From: Leucaena leucocephala
Lineage: Eukaryota > Streptophyta > Magnoliopsida > Fabales > Fabaceae
Length of the DNA: 64,000 nucleotides
Direction: 5' to 3'
Assembly: GCA_037074615.1 (NCBI GenBank)
Contig: CM073558.1
Span: 19,141,001-19,205,000 of the forward strand
The notes below the pieces were generated by a model. The model had not been told where the DNA came from. It made no database searches and was given only the letters and a program-made list of their open reading frames with translations. Shown piece by piece: positions 60,853 to 64,000 of the stretch (position 1 is the stretch's first letter; every line of letters begins with the position of its first letter). Made by a program: the position numbers and the translations under genes.

Positions 60853-61602
60853 CATTTTCATAGCAAGCCTCTATCAATCATATCACGAAGAAGCTTTTCT
60901 GCCTTATCAATCTCTTTTCCTTCAAGAGTACCTCGAATAATTGTCTCGTAAGTTATAAAATTAGGGAAGCAGCCTCTTTCTTCCATTTTACGAAGCAATA
61001 CATGTGCAGATATTGAAAAATACCTACTGCAGTATTTAGTCTACCACCTCTGATCGACCATCAATTAGTGTAGTGTACATGACCACATTTGGTGAAATAC
61101 CAATATTGAAAATTCGTGATCGTAAAAATAATGTAATTGCCTCGTCAAGACATTGGCTTTTGCACAATCCATCTAATAAGGTACTCTAAATAAGTGATCA
61201 TATCAGGGTGACAATCACTGTCATACATCATATAAATAAGATCTTGACCATATGAAATTCTCCCTGATTTGAAACAGCCATTAATTAGAGTATTGTAAAT
61301 TACGGTATTAGGTACCAAATTTTTTATCTGCATTTCCTTAAAAAGATTCATGTCTTTATCCACCTTTTCAATCTAACAATATCCATTGATCAAGATATTA
61401 TAGGCAATAATTGTAGGTGCCAACCCACTTCTGAGCATGCCTCAATAACATTATTAGTCAAACAATAACCGTCCATCAAAGCAATGTAAACCGTAGCATT
61501 ATGTTTCTGATCAAACTTCATCATCTTACCAAGCAAAGCTTGAGCATGTGACCTTCTTTACAAAACGAATCGATAATCATTTTGTAAATAATTATATCGA
61601 CA
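60853..61602 (-). pseudogene. PPR (P-class) gene remnant, copy 2
   Basis: Reading the minus strand from 61602, repeats appear in order: IIIYKMIIDSFCKEGHM, TVYIALMDGYCLTNNVIEA, IIAYNILINGYC then a stop, NTVIYNTLINGCFKSGRISY, GLCKSQCLDEAITLFL, NVVMYTTLIDG, and the C-terminal block EKLLRDMIDRGLL followed by a stop near 60855. At least four frameshifts or stops break it. The C-terminal block repeats that of copy 1, so two adjacent PPR genes, or a partial duplication, have decayed together. Its 5' end is cut within a few bases of the tRNA-Ser gene. Confidence 0.82.
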
Positions 61603-61604
61603 AT

Positions 61605-61686
61605 GTCGATATGTCCGAGTGGTTAAGGAGACAGACTTGAAATCTGTTGGGCTTCGCCCGCGCAGGTTCGAACCCTGCTGTCGACG
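61605..61686 (+). tRNA. tRNA-Ser (anticodon UGA)
   Basis: The 82-nt gene folds into a full cloverleaf. The acceptor stem pairs GTCGATA with TGTCGAC, with G as discriminator base. The box A region is GTCCGAGTGGTTAAGG and box B is GGTTCGAACCC. The anticodon loop CTTGAAA carries TGA at 61638-61640. The long variable arm (TGGGCTTCGCCCGC) is typical of serine tRNAs. No intron and no encoded CCA are present, as expected for a nuclear plant tRNA. A T-rich run about 25 bp downstream may end Pol III transcription. Confidence 0.97.
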
Positions 61687-63559
61687 AATTGTGAGCTTGA
61701 CCAATAGCTTGTTTTTTGCTTTCATTTTTAATGATGGGGATTGGAAAGATATGTTATTACTAAAAATTCTATAATTTGACATCGTGTGGATAATGTGAGG
61801 ATTGGGCGAATGGGTATCGAGTGAATAATGTAAAGAGGCAAGGAATGAAGATCGAAAATTTGGGGAAGCCATACCTAATTGCTGGACTGAGCGTCTTTGC
61901 TTGGCTTCAGCCTCCAGATTGCCGATGCTTCGGAGCTTACTCGCCAAACCGGAAATGCAGTACCTTTTCTTTTCTTCTCGTTTTTCCACTCCGAATTTCT
62001 CATCTTGAACTGTCTCCCGTTCTATGAAGTAAAGTGCAGCTGCAGAAATGGAACCAAAACTCATATTTTGTGGTTGAGTTTTATTCCTTGAAGCTTGAGC
62101 GTTTTATTTCTCTTCTTCTTAAAACATTTCTACTGAGGGTGAGCTTCTGATGCGTATTTTCCAAGCTTCAAGTTCTAACATTTTGATAATATATTGAGTT
62201 TTCTGTCTGTCTAGTTCTCTTAAAACAGATCCTCTGTGGCAGGTCATGTATTCTTATTAGCTTATTTCACCCTCTTAGAGCTTTGCCATTCTTAAATTCA
62301 CTTTTTTTTTTCATTTTTAGCTGCTAGCATTAAATGACTAATCATTTGCTGATAATAATTTAGTTTGTTGATTTTATTTAATTTAATAATAGAAAATCCT
62401 AATCAGTTGGACACTCAATTCCAGTTTGAAATTTTACATCAACAAAATCCTCCATTATCACAACGACAATCACAAACTGAGCTTCCTGAATAAGATAACG
62501 ACAATAATAAAGAAGCTGGGGCTAGGACACAAGATATGATAAAGACTACCGTAATGTTTTCTTTTTATTATATTGGCAACTTGGTCCAATGAGCCAAAAC
62601 TTCATCCATTAAATATCCCTATAAATTAATATCCCTATAAATTCTCTTAAGTATGATTTATCTTAATAAATCTGGAAACAAAACTTACCTAAATCTTAAA
62701 AAATTGTCACTAGTAAAAGTTTGTGCTTTCCCACTTCTATTATAATTTGTAAATATGAAGCAAATCTAATTAGAATGGATAAATTTTTAACTCTTGTATT
62801 CGAATATAGAGAGATAGTTTAATTTTTAAATGTCTAAATTTATGTCTAAGAATAATTAACAGTTCGTCCTACTTGATATTAATATCGTTTAAGAGAAAGA
62901 AAGATTTATTTCTGCCTTTAGATTGTTGGTGAGTCTATTATTTTAAAAATTATTATACAAAAAAAAACTCTGGTATTCTGGTACTATCAGCCAACAAAAT
63001 TAGGAACTAATAATTTATTTAGATTTGAATATTAGATTATGAAATTTATTAGTATGTTTTTTAATTTCATATTTAATACCTAAAAAATTTAAAATATATT
63101 AATTGAATTGCAATGAATTCCATATATTTGGACTAAAATGAATCAATAAACTTTAAAACAACATTTCTACACATTTAATGAGCTCCACCAATTTTTTTTT
63201 AAAAACAAAAATCATACATAACTAATTGAAGCATATTTAAAATAAAGAATAAATATAAGATATAACGAAATATAGTTGAGTAATGATAAATAAAAAAAGA
63301 ATCTCTTTAATTAACTTTTTTGTACGGGTCATGTATTAGGAAGTCAAAGACAAAGATTATATATTTGACCTGATTGCATAACACTAGGCTACAACCTATT
63401 ATTAATATACAATAACAATATACGTAAAAAAGGTGTAGACAAGAAAACATTGGACTTTACAAGCACCTTGAAGTCGCTCATGTTTTGAGGCATTTTGTAG
63501 ATATAGAGAGACTTTAATGAAAACTATCACTATTTCTCACCCGAGTGATAAACAGTTCA

Positions 63560-63711
63560 ATATCACTTAAATAAGATTTTAAATTTGATATTTATTGTAT
63601 ATAGAAAATTTTCATTAAGAAATTCACCTACTATAGATAAGTGCACGACGTGGATCAGATCTGGATATAATTGAGATAAAATTCTAATGAACCAGATGAA
63701 TAACTAAAAAA
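63560..63711 (+). repeat. SINE-like repeat, copy 2
   Basis: It shares GTGCACGACGTGGATCAGAT, CTGGATATAATTGAGA, AAATTCTAATGAACCAG and ATAACTAAAAAAATA with 3601-3752, in the same order and orientation. Confidence 0.5.
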
Positions 63712-63837
63712 ATATCACCATATAGACACCATCATGTGATCCAACCTTCTACCAAACATTATAAACTTGTCATTATTCTATTTTCCCATCTAAATTTTAA
63801 TTGAAAAAGTTTATTTCCCTTTTAACCCACAATTAAA

Positions 63838-63990
63838 TTTAGATATTTAGGATCAATTATTCACAATGATAATAAAATTGATAGAAATATTATCCCTATG
63901 ATACAAACTAGATTGTTTAAAAAGAGAAAGATGTCTAGGGTTAAAAAAGTACATTATAAACTCAAGAAATTTTTACAAAATAGTGGTCAT
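63838..63990 (+). mobile_element. RTE LINE fragment at the window edge
   Basis: The frame reads RYLGSIIHNDNKIDRN and then QTRLFKKRK, matching the block after the reverse transcriptase of RTE LINEs; the LINE at 24160-24250 has the same block as KYLGSIMQKDSEI. The fragment may continue past the window end. Confidence 0.7.
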
Positions 63991-64000
63991 AAGAAAACAA

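Larger units (their letters stand above)
61687..64000. other. Intergenic DNA to the right edge
   Basis: 61800-62100 is somewhat GC-richer with overlapping open frames on both strands, none of a known family; the long minus frame (61558-62064) runs antisense through the tRNA and is not a gene. Beyond 62100 the DNA is AT-rich with SINE-like repeats (about 62850-62970, 63560-63711) and a LINE scrap at the edge. Confidence 0.5.

Noticed and set aside
61558..62064. 168-codon minus-strand open frame
   Set aside because: It runs antisense straight through the tRNA-Ser and into the PPR remnant in a different frame; no family resemblance.

Overview
This is a stretch of nuclear DNA from a flowering plant, most likely a dicot. 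The evidence is AT-rich intergenic DNA, many short exons with GT/AG introns, MITEs, SINEs, copia and RTE retroelements, and genes whose closest matches by eye are Arabidopsis families. No virus, CRISPR array or bacterial operon is visible. All calls come from reading the sequence and recalling family motifs; nothing was searched or aligned by computer.

Five intact protein-coding genes could be assembled exon by exon with frame and splice phase preserved. They are: (1) a GTD-binding (DUF593, myosin-binding/MYOB-type) membrane protein, minus strand, 6415-9610, 3 coding exons, 619 aa; (2) a small, probably plastid-targeted membrane protein with a VTT/DedA (SNARE-associated Golgi protein) type core, plus strand, 26045-30285, 10 exons, 367 aa; (3) an LRR receptor-like kinase with a malectin-like ectodomain, orthologous-looking to Arabidopsis At5g48740, minus strand, 30753-37152, 16 exons, 908 aa; (4) an HYH-type bZIP factor (HY5 homolog), plus strand, 43849-45142, 3 exons, 179 aa; (5) GPI ethanolamine phosphate transferase 3 (PIG-O), minus strand, 45842-56528, 20 exons, 954 aa. 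A tRNA-Ser(UGA) lies at 61605-61686. Genes 2 and 3, and genes 4 and 5, are convergent pairs with short spacers. The genes are functionally unrelated, as is usual in plants.

The rest is repeat-rich. From left to right: 1-6.4 kb is AT-rich DNA with three copies of a GA-rich Tourist-like MITE and a hairpin MITE. 10-14 kb holds another copy of that MITE, a Stowaway-like MITE, and an unrecognised small ORF region with a SINE that has an 18-bp target duplication. 14.1-19.7 kb is a decayed Ty1/copia element with both LTRs. 20.2-21.8 kb is a probable solo LTR next to, and perhaps inside, a decayed RTE-type LINE (21.8-24.8 kb). 25.1-25.6 kb is a ~110-bp tandem repeat. 37-43.5 kb is AT-rich DNA, a strongly diverged ~100-bp tandem repeat rich in ACGT cores, and another large MITE, all upstream of HYH. 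56.5-56.9 kb is an exact-period 85-bp tandem repeat at the 5' end of PIG-O. 57.2-58.3 kb is an inverted-repeat element carrying a broken valyl-tRNA synthetase fragment. 60.5-61.6 kb holds degenerate PPR gene remnants that stop a few bases from the tRNA gene.

The most interesting observations are the gene-capturing inverted-repeat element with the ValRS fragment, the ACGT-rich tandem array upstream of the HYH bZIP gene, the 85-bp array at the PIG-O start, and several MITE/SINE families whose copies sit inside introns with readable target duplications.
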